Below, one piece after another: positions 41,845 through 50,910 of a DNA stretch of 51,955 nucleotides. The translations under genes and the position numbers were made by a program. Location of the stretch: assembly GCA_945869725.1 (NCBI GenBank), contig CAMBPO010000012.1:1-51955 (forward strand), written 5' to 3'. The stretch comes from Klebsiella pneumoniae. GTDB lineage: Bacteria; Pseudomonadota; Gammaproteobacteria; Pseudomonadales; Pseudohongiellaceae. Within the stretch, counting starts at the first letter, position 1. Every line of letters begins with the position of its first letter. The notes beneath the pieces were generated by a model, which worked only from the letters and a program-made list of their open reading frames with translations, was not told the origin of the DNA and searched no databases.

Positions 41845-43590
41845 ATGGATATTTTTTTAAAACTGGGCTGGTACTTCAGGGAGCAATGGCGCCGCTATGT
41901 GGTGGCCGGGTTGCTACTGATTATTGTCGACGTGCTTGAGCTGTCGATTCCCTGGCTGGTCGGTCGTCTGATCGACGAGGTGGTTGCCCGCTCTCTGGAT
42001 TCACAGCGCCTGATGTCCTACGTGATCAGTGTCTTGGTCTTGGCGGTATTGATCTACATCATGCGCTTTTTATGGCGCATGTTTTTATTCAGCGCCTCTT
42101 TCCAGCTTGCTGAACGTCTGCGACAACAGGTCTACCAACACCTCACGCTGATGGCACCGGGTTTTTATAACAAGCACCGCACCGGCGACCTGATGGCGCG
42201 CGCCACTAACGATGTCACTGCGGTCGAAATGACCGCGGGCGAGGGTGTGTTATCCGGTCTGGATGGACTGGTGACCGGCATACTGGTGCTGGCAGTGATG
42301 ATGATCACCGTCAGCTGGGAATTGACATTGGTCGCCCTGTTGCCGTTCCCGCTGATGGCATGGTTCTTTTTTGTGATTGGCACTCGCCTGCATGATGGAT
42401 TCCGCGATGCTCAGGAGCGTTTTTCGGATTTGAATGACAAGGTTCAGGAGTCGGTTTCTGGCATTCGCATGACACGCGCCTTTGGTCGTGAAGTTCGTGA
42501 AGATGCTGATTTTATGCGCGTGGCCGATCGCGCCGCGGAAGCCAATATGCGCGTAGCCGCGACCGACTCTCTGTACGATCCCGCGATTTTTATCACCGTG
42601 GGCGTTTCATTTATGGTGTCCATCGCCATGGGTGCGTGGCTGATCGAGCAGGACAGAATCACCCTGGGTCAGCTGACCAGTTTTACTATGTATCTGGGAT
42701 ACCTGATCTGGCCGATGTTTGCCTACGGCTGGTTACTGAATCTGGTCGAGCGTGGCAGCGCAGCCTATGCGCGAATCATCGCCTTGCTTGAGGCCAGATC
42801 GCCGGTTCAGGATGACGGCAAAGGGGTGTCAGCGGCTAACGTTGATATTCATTGGCAGGTCAATGCGTTCGAGTATCCCGGTGCCAGCAGTGCCGCCTTG
42901 TCGAATATTGACCTGCGCGTGGCACAAGGGCAGACGCTGGGGATTGTCGGCGCTACCGGCGCGGGCAAGTCAACACTCATCAGCCTGTTGCTCCGATATT
43001 ACGATCATGACTCAGCTACCATCAGTATCAGTGGCGAGTCAGTCAAGAGTTACACGCTGCAGTCGTTGCGCGGGATGATTGCGGTGGTACCTCAGGATGC
43101 ATTTTTGTTTACCGCCAGCATTGCGCAGAATATTGCACTTGGCTGTCCTGACGCGACAATTGAGCAGATTCGTGCAGTGGCGCGCCTGGCCTCGGTTGAG
43201 CAGGACATTCTGCGTTTCCCGGCCGGCTACGACACGCTGGTCGGTGAGCGGGGCGTCACGCTATCCGGCGGACAAAAGCAGCGCATTGCCATTGCGCGTG
43301 CTCTGCTCATGGATGCCCCAATTCTGGTGCTGGATGACGCCTTGTCTGCGGTTGATGTGAGCACCGAACGCAATATCCTGTTGCACCTCAAACAAGCCCG
43401 GCAGGGCCGCACCACCATCATTCTGTGCCATCGCTTGTCCGCAGTTGAGGACGCGGATCAGATTGTGGTGATCAGTCATGGTGAAATAAAGGAACGTGGC
43501 ACTCATACCAGCCTTTTGCAGGAAAAGGGCTGGTACGCACGGATGTTTGACTATCAGAAACTGGAGCAGGCCGTTGCATCAGGACGATGA
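41845..43590 (+). CDS. ABC exporter half-transporter, MdlA-like
   Basis: 581 aa from the ATG at 41845; an in-frame GTG at 41830 is possible, and no strong ribosome site helps decide. Six membrane helices (for example YVVAGLLLIIVDVLELSIPWL and VLAVMMITVSWELTLVALLP) are followed by an ATPase domain with Walker A GATGAGKST, signature LSGGQKQRIAIARALL, and Walker B ILVLDDALSAVD. The Walker B motif ends in Asp where Glu is usual, so this half may hydrolyse ATP poorly, as in asymmetric heterodimers. No C39 peptidase domain. Paired with the next gene by overlap. Confidence 0.9.
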   Translation: MDIFLKLGWYFREQWRRYVVAGLLLIIVDVLELSIPWLVGRLIDEVVARSLDSQRLMSYVISVLVLAVLIYIMRFLWRMFLFSASFQLAERLRQQVYQHLTLMAPGFYNKHRTGDLMARATNDVTAVEMTAGEGVLSGLDGLVTGILVLAVMMITVSWELTLVALLPFPLMAWFFFVIGTRLHDGFRDAQERFSDLNDKVQESVSGIRMTRAFGREVREDADFMRVADRAAEANMRVAATDSLYDPAIFITVGVSFMVSIAMGAWLIEQDRITLGQLTSFTMYLGYLIWPMFAYGWLLNLVERGSAAYARIIALLEARSPVQDDGKGVSAANVDIHWQVNAFEYPGASSAALSNIDLRVAQGQTLGIVGATGAGKSTLISLLLRYYDHDSATISISGESVKSYTLQSLRGMIAVVPQDAFLFTASIAQNIALGCPDATIEQIRAVARLASVEQDILRFPAGYDTLVGERGVTLSGGQKQRIAIARALLMDAPILVLDDALSAVDVSTERNILLHLKQARQGRTTIILCHRLSAVEDADQIVVISHGEIKERGTHTSLLQEKGWYARMFDYQKLEQAVASGR

Positions 43591-45334
43591 GTTACCACAA
43601 CGACTGGACCGACGCTCGTTGCGGCGTCTGTTGCGCTATGCGCTTGCCTACCCGCGGCTGCTGAAACAGTCAGCTGCATTGCTGATCCTCGGCACAATCG
43701 GGCAAGTCATGGGCCCGGTGCTGGTGAAGATATTTCTGGATGACTATGTAACCCAGTCACATTACCCGCTGAATGATCTGCTGCTATTGGGTTTTGCCTA
43801 TGCCGCTCTTTACGGGTTGTCGGCATGGGCAGGTTACTGGCAGGCCATGCGTCTGAATGAAATCGCCTTCAATGTGGTTCGCAGTTTGCGCGCTCAGGTA
43901 TTCAGCGCTGTCATCCGTAAACCGCTGTCATACTTTGATCACCGGCCCACCGGCAAACTGGTCTCGCGCATCACCAATGACACCGAAGCCATCAAAGATC
44001 TGTTTCTGCATGTGCTGTCGACTTTTGTACAAGGCATTGTGCTGATGATTGCCATTTTTATTGCCATGGCAATTTTGGATCCGCGGCTGATGCTGGTGTG
44101 TCTGATTATTGTCCCGGTGATGATCATGGTGATGCTCACCTATCAGCGCCTGAGTGCCCCGCGTTATCACAAAGCCCGCAGTATTCTCAGCCAGATCAAT
44201 GCCACCTTGAGTGAGTCAGTACAAGGCATGCGCATTATTCAGCTGATGAATCAGCAGCGGCGCTTTAATCAGGATTTTGTAAAAACCAGCCAGAGTCACT
44301 TTGCGGCACGCATGACCAATCTGAAGCTGGATGCCATGTTACTGCGCCCCATGCCGGACCTGCTGGGCACTCTGACGCTGGCCGGTGTGCTGTTTTATTT
44401 CGGCTCACTCTCCATGACCACCGCAGTCGAGATAGGCGTGATCTATGCATTTGTGAACTACCTGGCACGTATCACCGAACCAGTGCTGCAGATGACTCAG
44501 CGCCTTAGCATGCTGCAGCAGGCAGTGGTGGCTGGCGAGCGTGTCTTTGAGATTCTGGATGAAGGCTCGCAAACGCAGGTCAGTGCCAATCAACAGATCA
44601 CCCGCGGCCACGTTGAATTCACCGATGTCTCTTTCAGTTATGACGGTGAACACCCAGTGTTGCGTAGCATCACTTTCAGTGTCGAACCTGGCCAATTCTA
44701 CGCAATTGTCGGGCACACCGGCAGCGGCAAAAGTACGCTGATGAGTTTATTGATGCGATTTTATGCGCCGCAAACTGGCCAGATTTTATTGGATGGCTGG
44801 CAGCTGCATGAGATTGATCAGGACAGTCTGCGTAATCAGGTCGGTGTGGTTTTGCAGGATCCGTTTATTACCACCGGCACTGTTCGCGACAACATCTGCC
44901 TGGGGCAGAACATGACCGATGAACAGATCATGCGCGCCGCCGAACAAGCGCAAATCCACGAGTTTGTGATGACCCTTCCATTGGCGTACGACACGCCGAT
45001 GGACGAGCGCGGGGCCAACTTCTCAACAGGACAGCGACAGTTGTTATCACTGGCGCGCACTCTGGCGCACAAACCCCGTATCCTCATTCTGGATGAGGCA
45101 ACTGCCAATATCGATAGTCACACTGAAGCCGTTATCCAGTCTGCGCTGATGCAGCTCAAGGGCAGCACCAGCATTATCGCGATTGCACACCGGCTCAGTA
45201 CCATCACTGCGGCCGATCAGATTCTGGTCTTGCATCAAGGTGAGATTACTCAGCGTGGTTCACATCAGCAGTTGCTGGCGCATGAGGGTTTGTATCGAAA
45301 TATGTATTTGTTGCAGCAGAGTCGGGTGGTTTGA
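43574..45334 (+). CDS. ABC exporter half-transporter, MdlB-like
   Basis: 586 aa. The likely start is TTG at 43574, inside the end of the previous gene, with GGAG 7 nt before it; the frame extends further up to 43496 but would then overlap it heavily. Membrane domain, then Walker A GHTGSGKST, a degenerate signature FSTGQRQLLSLARTL, and a canonical Walker B ILILDEATANID with catalytic Glu. Together the two subunits form a heterodimeric exporter with one consensus and one degenerate ATP site, typical of MdlAB/YheHI multidrug or lipid exporters. Substrate unknown. Confidence 0.9.
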   Translation: MHQDDELPQRLDRRSLRRLLRYALAYPRLLKQSAALLILGTIGQVMGPVLVKIFLDDYVTQSHYPLNDLLLLGFAYAALYGLSAWAGYWQAMRLNEIAFNVVRSLRAQVFSAVIRKPLSYFDHRPTGKLVSRITNDTEAIKDLFLHVLSTFVQGIVLMIAIFIAMAILDPRLMLVCLIIVPVMIMVMLTYQRLSAPRYHKARSILSQINATLSESVQGMRIIQLMNQQRRFNQDFVKTSQSHFAARMTNLKLDAMLLRPMPDLLGTLTLAGVLFYFGSLSMTTAVEIGVIYAFVNYLARITEPVLQMTQRLSMLQQAVVAGERVFEILDEGSQTQVSANQQITRGHVEFTDVSFSYDGEHPVLRSITFSVEPGQFYAIVGHTGSGKSTLMSLLMRFYAPQTGQILLDGWQLHEIDQDSLRNQVGVVLQDPFITTGTVRDNICLGQNMTDEQIMRAAEQAQIHEFVMTLPLAYDTPMDERGANFSTGQRQLLSLARTLAHKPRILILDEATANIDSHTEAVIQSALMQLKGSTSIIAIAHRLSTITAADQILVLHQGEITQRGSHQQLLAHEGLYRNMYLLQQSRVV

Positions 45335-45370
45335 TTTTGCTCTTGCTCTTTTGGTTAGAGCGCTGGATAC

Positions 45371-45450
45371 GGACTGAGCAAGACGGTGTGGGTCTCAGAA
45401 CGGCGCTGCGCGCCCGATTGTTCTTCAGCGCACACCGCCTTGCTCAGTCC
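45371..45450 (+). repeat. 80-nt hairpin element A (variable arms, conserved core)
   Basis: 20-nt arms GGACTGAGCAAGACGGTGTG and CACACCGCCTTGCTCAGTCC (one mismatch) flank a 40-nt core (45391-45430). Inside the core AGAAC-GGCGC-TGC-GCGCC-TGATT-GTTCT-type pairing extends the stem. A degenerate half copy follows at about 45472-45527, with an exact second copy of the right arm (45508-45527). Confidence 0.85.
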
Positions 45451-45667
45451 TGATTTTATGCCGCGGCAGCGGGGATCAGAACTGCGGGGCTTGATTGTTC
45501 TTCGAAGCACACCGCCTTGCTCAGTCCTGATTAAGTGCAGCGGCGTCTGCTGCGCAGAGCATAAATGGAGCCTTGAGCAGGTGGAATAAGCATCAAACAG
45601 ATTGATGATCCTGCCAGCACTGACAGTGTCATTGCTGATCTGAACGACACCGGATACCCATAGCGTG

Positions 45668-45910
45668 CTATGAATCAGAAGAAGCGTAGATATGAAAATA
45701 TTTATGTATGCAGTCACCTGACGTTTAGCTGAAGCAGATTGCAGCGTTACAGGGATATTGAGCCAACCTGATATCTCAAGTAGTGGGTTCAACCCCTCGC
45801 CGTTTGCTGTGATATAAACCATCATTTCAGCGCAGCCTCAGGAATCAGAAGCTGCGTAGATGCCAAAAAATGGCGCTAAAGCCATAAGTCCGCTGATGGA
45901 AGCCGCAAAC
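45668..45910 (-). other. Two duplicated C-terminal ORF tails
   Basis: On the minus strand one frame ends APFFGIYAASDS (stop at 45838-45840) and a second, ~170 bp on, ends KYFHIYASSDS (stop at 45668-45670). The DNA around both ends is similar. The first is preceded by a hydrophobic stretch (AASISGLMALAPFFGIY) and then runs into hairpin repeat DNA; the second is cut short by a stop. They look like decayed copies of one small gene. The remainder of 45335-45937 has no gene I can support. Confidence 0.4.
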
Positions 45911-45937
45911 GGTGAGCACGGGCAGCGGGTGTGCGTC

Positions 45938-46073
45938 GAAGAACAATCAGGCGCGCAGCGTCGTGCGGGATCAACCACTGCAACAGGGCACGGGCAGGGG
46001 GTGTGCGTTGAAGAACAATCAGGCGCGCAGCGCCGTTCTGAGACCCACACCCCCTGCCCGTGCCCGGGACCAA
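45938..46073 (+). repeat. 136-bp direct repeat, left copy, containing 80-nt hairpin element B
   Basis: It contains a half copy of the conserved core, a ~25-bp linker and the full element B (arms 45986-46005 and 46046-46065, exact 20-bp complements GGGCACGGGCAGGGGGTGTG/CACACCCCCTGCCCGTGCCC; core 46006-46045). A similar left arm (45914-45933) precedes the half copy. It matches 46740-46875 with four differences that I count. Confidence 0.88.
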
Positions 46074-46127
46074 ATAAGAAACGAGCCCAGTCCCGATCTC
46101 CTCCAGTCTCGATAGCGTAACCCATCG

Positions 46128-46379
46128 TCAGGGTTCTGGGTTCTTGCGATTTTTTCGTTCAATGACGCTTATCAGCAGGAACGTGCAAACGGTCATAAAG
46201 ACAAGTTTAGCGAGTTCAATATTCTCCGGGCCGAAGAATACAAATTCCAATCCGAGAACAAAAATCGCGGTTGACAGAGCAGCTAGAAAATTCTTGATCA
46301 TAGAGTTATTACCAAGCTTTTTTATTGTTTGGTACGCAGGCCTTAAATCGATGAGCTCGCAATTCAGATTAATCTGCAT
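46128..46379 (-). CDS. Small two-helix membrane protein, candidate immunity protein
   Basis: 83 aa from 46379, or 57 aa from an internal ATG at 46301. The short form contains two hydrophobic segments, FLAALSTAIFVLGLEFVFFG and ELAKLVFMTVCTFLLISVI, and ends in a basic tail (ERKNRKNPEP). The ATG at 46379 overlaps the stop of the microcin-like frame just upstream, so it would be translated by coupling. Small two-helix proteins encoded directly after a bacteriocin precursor are typically immunity proteins, which guard the producer's membrane; here that is inference from position and topology only. Both genes sit between the two 136-bp repeats. Confidence 0.55.
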   Translation of the reverse strand: MQINLNCELIDLRPAYQTIKKLGNNSMIKNFLAALSTAIFVLGLEFVFFGPENIELAKLVFMTVCTFLLISVIERKNRKNPEP

Positions 46380-46595
46380 AGGTGTGCAGGTACGGATCTG
46401 AAAGGTATTTTTCGCCCAAGCGTTGAGTGTAATCAGTCATATAATTATCAAAGCTCACCATCGCACTTCCGATACCCTCTAGTCCCCCAATAAGATCCCA
46501 TCCAACGGCAAAAACGAAATTACCTAAAAAAATCCTTTAAAGGAGAAGTCTCTCCCTGAAACCTGCTCAATTTCTTCGCATGTCAGTACTTGCAT
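46369..46595 (-). CDS. Microcin-V-like (class II) peptide precursor interrupted at a T7 tract
   Basis: A near-perfect ribosome site (AAAGGAGG) lies 4 nt before the ATG at 46595. The 0-frame reads MQVLTCEEIEQVSGRDFSFK and stops at TAG (46526-46524) just after GGA TTT TTT T. A -1 shift on that T-tract continues as LGNFVFAVGWDLIGGLEGIG, then 32 more residues to TAA at 46369, for 75 aa in all. The first 14 residues match the leader pattern of peptides exported by C39-peptidase ABC transporters (compare MRTLTLNELDSVSGG of microcin V), though the second Gly is Arg. The Gly-rich hydrophobic body resembles pore-forming bacteriocins. Either programmed frameshifting, transcriptional slippage, a broken gene, or a homopolymer sequencing error. 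Confidence 0.6.
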
Positions 46596-46739
46596 AATTC
46601 CTCCTTTAATCAGCGATTGTTTACCAGTTGTCAGCGTTCTAAAGACGCTATGAATGTTTTAGTTGGCCGGCAGTCAAAAAGCAAAAAATATCCTGGGTTT
46701 AAACGTGCAAACAGGATCAGGACAGAGGGGGTATTCACC

Positions 46740-46875
46740 GAAGAACAATCAGGCGCGCAGCGCCGTGCGGGATCGACCACGGCAACAGGGCACGGGCAGG
46801 GGGTGTGCGTCGAAGAACAATCAGGCGCGCAGCGCCGTTCTGAGACCCACACCCCCTGCCCGTGCCCGGGACCAA
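46740..46875 (+). repeat. 136-bp direct repeat, right copy, containing 80-nt hairpin element C
   Basis: Same layout as 45938-46073: half core, linker, then element C with exact 20-bp arms at 46788-46807 and 46848-46867 and core 46808-46847. The right arm with its flank is repeated again in tandem up to 46903 (second arm 46880-46899), six bases before the end of ppdK. Confidence 0.88.
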
Positions 46876-46908
46876 GACCCACACCCCCTGCCCGTGCCCG
46901 GGATAGGA

Positions 46909-49647
46909 TTACTCCCCCCGCAACGCCGCCTGCGCAGCAGCCAGACGGGCTATCGGCACCCGCGGAGGCGAACAGCTCACGTAATGCAGACCCAACTTGT
47001 GGCAGAAATCGATAGAATCCGGATCACCGGCATGCTCACCACAAATTCCCAGCTTCAGATCTTTGCGCGTTTTCAGGCCATTGCTGACCGCAAACTGCAT
47101 CAGCTTGCCAACACCGGTTTTATCAAGACTGGCAAAGGGATTTTTATTGTAGATCTCTTTCTGCTGATAAACCTCGTAGAACAGCCCCATGTCATCGCGG
47201 CTCAGACCCAGTGTGGTCTGCGTAAGGTCATTGGTGCCAAAGCTGAAAAACTCAGCTTGTTCTGCGATCTCTTCTGCCGTGATGGCGGCTCTTGGTACTT
47301 CGATCATGGTGCCAACCATGTATTTGATCTTGATACCCTTCTTCTTCATCACTTCGTCGGCGATGCGGCGCACAATCGCGAGCTGGTCGGCGAGCTCAGC
47401 TTTGAAACCGACCAGCGGGATCATGATCTCCGGGTGAACCTCAATGGGGTCTTTGCCGGTCATCACTTGCGCGGCAGCCTCGAAAATTGCCTGAGCCTGC
47501 ATCTCGGTGATTTCAGGATGCAGAATACCCAGCCGGCATCCGCGGCATCCCAGCATCGGGTTTTCTTCGTGGAGTGCTTTGATGCGATCGATTACAAACT
47601 CCAGCGGCAGGCCGAGTTTGTCAGCCAGCTGGCGACGCACTGCATCGTCTTGCGGCAGGAATTCGTGCAAAGGCGGATCCAACAGGCGAATGGTGACCGG
47701 GCGGCCAGCCATGGCTTTGAACAATCCGACAAAATCCTTTTTCTGCATGGGCAACAGTTTTTTCAGAGCTTCGCGGCGCTGAACGCCATCCACCGCCAGA
47801 ATCATCTGCCGCATGTCATCAATGCGGCTGCCTTCGAAGAACATGTGCTCTGTACGGCACAGTCCGATGCCTTCAGCACCGTAGGCGACGGCTGTTTGAG
47901 CCATGGCTGGTGTGTCAGCATTGGTGCGGATGCGCAGGCGTCGGTATTTGTCTGACCAGTCCATGACGGTCTGGAACAGTTGGTAGGTGTAACTGTCTTC
48001 GGGTTTCATGTGGCCTTCGAGTACGCGCTTGACTTCGGAATCCGCGCTCTCAATGAGGTCTTTGTACACCACGCCAGTTGTCCCGTTTATGGAGATGTAG
48101 TCTCCTTCGCGCAATACAAAACCGTTGGCTGTCAGGGTTTTTCTTTCGTAGTTAATGGTGATGTCGCCAGCGCCACAGATGCAGACTTTTCCAAGCTGTC
48201 GTGCAACCAATGCTGCGTGTGATGACACACCGCCGCGTGTTGTCAGGATGCCTTGTGAATGCAGCATGCCTTTGAGGTCATCCGGTGATGTCTCGGATCG
48301 GCACAGAATAACTTTGTTACCTTTGCGCGCTTCGATCTCTGCTTGTGCGGCTGTAAATGCAATGCGGCCAGTTGCGGCGCCTGGGCCTGCTGGCAAGCCG
48401 CGACAAATGACTGCGGCTTCTTTCTGTGCCTTGGTATCAAAGACCGGCACCAGCAGAGAGTCAACAGACTCTGCAGGAATTTTCAGCAAGGCGGCTTTTT
48501 GATCGATGAGTTTTTCTTTGTTCATCTCGACCGCAATTCTGATCGCTGCCAGACCGGTGCGCTTTCCATTGCGGGTTTGCAGAATAAACAGACGGCCGTT
48601 CTCGATAGTAAATTCAAAATCCTGCATGTCTTTAAAATGTTTCTCAAGGCGTGATCGCACCTTTTCGAGATCGGCAAAGTTCTTCGGCAGTTCTTTTTGC
48701 ATGGCGGCAATCGGTTTCGGCGTGCGCAAACCTGCAACCACGTCTTCACCCTGAGCATTTGTCAGATACTCACCATAAAACACTTTTTCGCCGCTTGCCG
48801 GATCGCGGGTAAACGCAACGCCAGTGCCGCTGTCGTCGCCGGCATTACCAAACACCATGGACTGAATGTTGACAGCCGTACCCCAATCCGCCGGAATACC
48901 ATACTGCTGCCGGTAGAGAATGGCGCGGTCGTTTTTCCAGGAACCGAATACCGCACCGACTGCTCCCCAGAGTTGCTCGTAGACATTCTGTGGGAAGCTC
49001 TTACCGGTTGTTCTGTTGATTAGCAGCTTGTAGCGACTTACCAGTTCACGCAGTTCATCGGCAGTCAGCTCGTTATCTAGTTCCTTGCCCAAAGCATGTT
49101 TCATTTCATCCAGAAGCGCGTGGAAAGGATCTTCCGATTCCTCGTCCGCTGCTTGAACGCCCATCACGACATCGCCGTACATCTGAATAAATCGGCGATA
49201 ACAATCCCAGGCAAAACGCGGGTTTCCGGAAATGTTTGACAGGCCTTCGACCGTTTTATCGTTCAGACCCAGATTAAGAATCGTGTCCATCATGCCCGGC
49301 ATAGAATCACGGGCACCGGAGCGCACCGAAACCAGCAAGGGGTTGTCGCGGCTGCCGAACTGACGCCCCATGTGTTCTTCAATCAGACTCATGGCCTGTT
49401 CTACATCTTTCGGCAAAGATTTGGGATAACTGCGGCTATGGTCGTAGAAATATGTACACACTTCTGTGCTGATGGTAAAGCCTGGTGGGACGGGGAGGCC
49501 GATGGAAGCCATCTCCGCCAGATTTGCGCCCTTGCCGCCCAGCAAGGCGCGCATGGTTGCATTACCATCCGTCTGGCGGCCGAAGTTATAGACATACTTT
49601 GCAGATTTTTGAGTTGTGGCTGTGCTGGTATCAGATTTCTGTTTCAT
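46909..49647 (-). CDS. ppdK: Pyruvate, phosphate dikinase
   Basis: 912 aa, standard length. The N-terminal ATP-grasp domain has [20 protein letters not shown] and [16 protein letters not shown]. The swivelling phosphohistidine is His477 in [14 protein letters not shown]. The C-terminal PEP/pyruvate barrel has [19 protein letters not shown] and the catalytic Cys in [10 protein letters not shown]. It interconverts pyruvate + ATP + Pi and PEP + AMP + PPi, serving gluconeogenesis or a PPi-linked glycolysis. Single gene; its 3' end abuts hairpin repeats, which may act as its terminator or protect its mRNA. Only a weak ribosome site is seen. Confidence 0.96.
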   Translation of the reverse strand: MKQKSDTSTATTQKSAKYVYNFGRQTDGNATMRALLGGKGANLAEMASIGLPVPPGFTISTEVCTYFYDHSRSYPKSLPKDVEQAMSLIEEHMGRQFGSRDNPLLVSVRSGARDSMPGMMDTILNLGLNDKTVEGLSNISGNPRFAWDCYRRFIQMYGDVVMGVQAADEESEDPFHALLDEMKHALGKELDNELTADELRELVSRYKLLINRTTGKSFPQNVYEQLWGAVGAVFGSWKNDRAILYRQQYGIPADWGTAVNIQSMVFGNAGDDSGTGVAFTRDPASGEKVFYGEYLTNAQGEDVVAGLRTPKPIAAMQKELPKNFADLEKVRSRLEKHFKDMQDFEFTIENGRLFILQTRNGKRTGLAAIRIAVEMNKEKLIDQKAALLKIPAESVDSLLVPVFDTKAQKEAAVICRGLPAGPGAATGRIAFTAAQAEIEARKGNKVILCRSETSPDDLKGMLHSQGILTTRGGVSSHAALVARQLGKVCICGAGDITINYERKTLTANGFVLREGDYISINGTTGVVYKDLIESADSEVKRVLEGHMKPEDSYTYQLFQTVMDWSDKYRRLRIRTNADTPAMAQTAVAYGAEGIGLCRTEHMFFEGSRIDDMRQMILAVDGVQRREALKKLLPMQKKDFVGLFKAMAGRPVTIRLLDPPLHEFLPQDDAVRRQLADKLGLPLEFVIDRIKALHEENPMLGCRGCRLGILHPEITEMQAQAIFEAAAQVMTGKDPIEVHPEIMIPLVGFKAELADQLAIVRRIADEVMKKKGIKIKYMVGTMIEVPRAAITAEEIAEQAEFFSFGTNDLTQTTLGLSRDDMGLFYEVYQQKEIYNKNPFASLDKTGVGKLMQFAVSNGLKTRKDLKLGICGEHAGDPDSIDFCHKLGLHYVSCSPPRVPIARLAAAQAALRGE

Positions 49648-49775
49648 AGCGTCCGGGTTCTTGATCAGCAGTTGTACGCGTCAATACGCGTTTGAGAGGG
49701 GCGCAAGAATACTTCAACTGCAGCCAATGAGTCGATATCTGGTCGCAAAAGAGTGCTTCTGTAGTATTACTACAT

Positions 49776-50603
49776 TTACGGGTTTGTTGCTGTGCGGTCG
49801 AAGCTGCCGTGCTGCAAAAAATGAATGACCTGCTCGATCACCGCGTTGCTGCGCATGATGAACGTATGGTTGAAGGGCATCTCGATAAAATCACGCATGC
49901 CATCAACTTTTGTGCTTTCTACTGTGACTTTGCCATCATCGCGGTCTGGTAGGGCGAACGAGAATATCGGGCTTATCGACCGGGTGCCAGCGATGACCCC
50001 CAGTTCGAAATCTACAGGTGGGAGTTTTGCAGGCACGCTTTCTGGTCCGCGGGTCCCTAATTGTGAGGCCGGTTCGCCACTGAATAAGTCAAACCCGGGA
50101 ATATCTCCGAAGATATCGATAATCTGACTGCCGTGATTTGGTGGCGCCAGCATGACTACCCGCCCGAGCTCTGGGATCTCGTTATGCTGCAGGTAAAAAC
50201 GAACAAGAATGCCGCCCAGTGAGTGCGTCACAAAATGAATCCGTTGCGCTTCGAGCGCGCGGCAGTCTTGAAGGCCTTGATTGATGGCAAGCGACGCTAG
50301 CTCCTCGATATTATGCTCGCGTGAATTGTAGCGAATGTTGCTGCTGGCATAGCCTCTTTCGTCCAGTACGTTCGCCATCTTTCCCATGGAAAAGTCTGTT
50401 CGGCTGAGGCCATGCAGCAGAACCACGCACTCGTTGGCAGGCTTGTACTCTGGAAATGGCATATCTGCCGACCACGCCGTGCTCGGCAGCCATGTGATCA
50501 GACAGCCCATGATTAGCAGACGCACCAGTGCCGCCCCAAGAACAGGTCGGGTATCCCCTATTGAAGGGTGGGCGATAATTGTATTGGTACTACGTCTGCT
50601 CAT
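49776..50603 (-). CDS. Exported alpha/beta hydrolase, lipase/esterase-like
   Basis: 275 aa. A long N-region precedes a hydrophobic signal (LVRLLIMGCLITWLPSTAWSA). CVVLLHGLSR forms the oxyanion hole, FVTHSLGGILVR the Ser nucleophile elbow (GxSxG with THSLG), VMLAPPNHGSQ follows, and FNHTFIM carries the likely catalytic His. It resembles the PGAP1/triacylglycerol-lipase-like group. It should be periplasmic. It lies upstream of ppdK on the same strand with a 128-bp gap, so is probably separate. The gap 50604-50910 before the next gene has promoter-like sequence (TTGCAA, 18 bp, TGTAAT near 50740) and no gene. Confidence 0.85.
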   Translation of the reverse strand: MSRRSTNTIIAHPSIGDTRPVLGAALVRLLIMGCLITWLPSTAWSADMPFPEYKPANECVVLLHGLSRTDFSMGKMANVLDERGYASSNIRYNSREHNIEELASLAINQGLQDCRALEAQRIHFVTHSLGGILVRFYLQHNEIPELGRVVMLAPPNHGSQIIDIFGDIPGFDLFSGEPASQLGTRGPESVPAKLPPVDFELGVIAGTRSISPIFSFALPDRDDGKVTVESTKVDGMRDFIEMPFNHTFIMRSNAVIEQVIHFLQHGSFDRTATNP

Positions 50604-50910
50604 AATCGGTTAATCAAAGTTGTAAACTTGAAGCGAGATGGGCAGGTTGTCTGTAACTAGCTGCTACTGTTACAAAAATCCCGTATTGATGTTAGCCTGT
50701 CGGAGCGGTCAGTGCCATATTGATGCGACACACTTTGTTGCAAAAATGGGCCGACAACCACTGTAATAGTACTGAAACTTCAGATACGATCCATCGCAAT
50801 GCTGATAAAGACGTATTTGATGCAGATAGTAGACAGTACAGCGGTAGTCGCTGTCGGGGAATGTCCCGGATAGACTTTTAGCCGCGTAACCCTGCGGGAG
50901 GAATTCAAAA

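Noticed and set aside
41845..45334. The ABC gene pair as the exporter of the microcin-like peptide
   Set aside because: Neither subunit has the N-terminal C39 peptidase domain needed to cut double-glycine-type leaders; the heterodimer fits MdlAB-type exporters. A peptidase-bearing exporter would have to be elsewhere.
45355..45825. A 156-codon minus-strand ORF at the hairpin elements
   Set aside because: It runs through hairpin A and a degenerate copy, has no ribosome site, and its frame differs from that of the duplicated tails; treated as chance.
45371..46903. A CRISPR array
   Set aside because: Repeats are self-complementary, irregularly spaced, in both orientations, and there are no unique spacers of constant length or cas genes.
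46663..47955. A 430-codon plus-strand ORF at the right hairpin repeats and across ppdK
   Set aside because: Most of it is antisense to ppdK, which has full family motifs; the N-terminal part is only the hairpin repeat read as protein.
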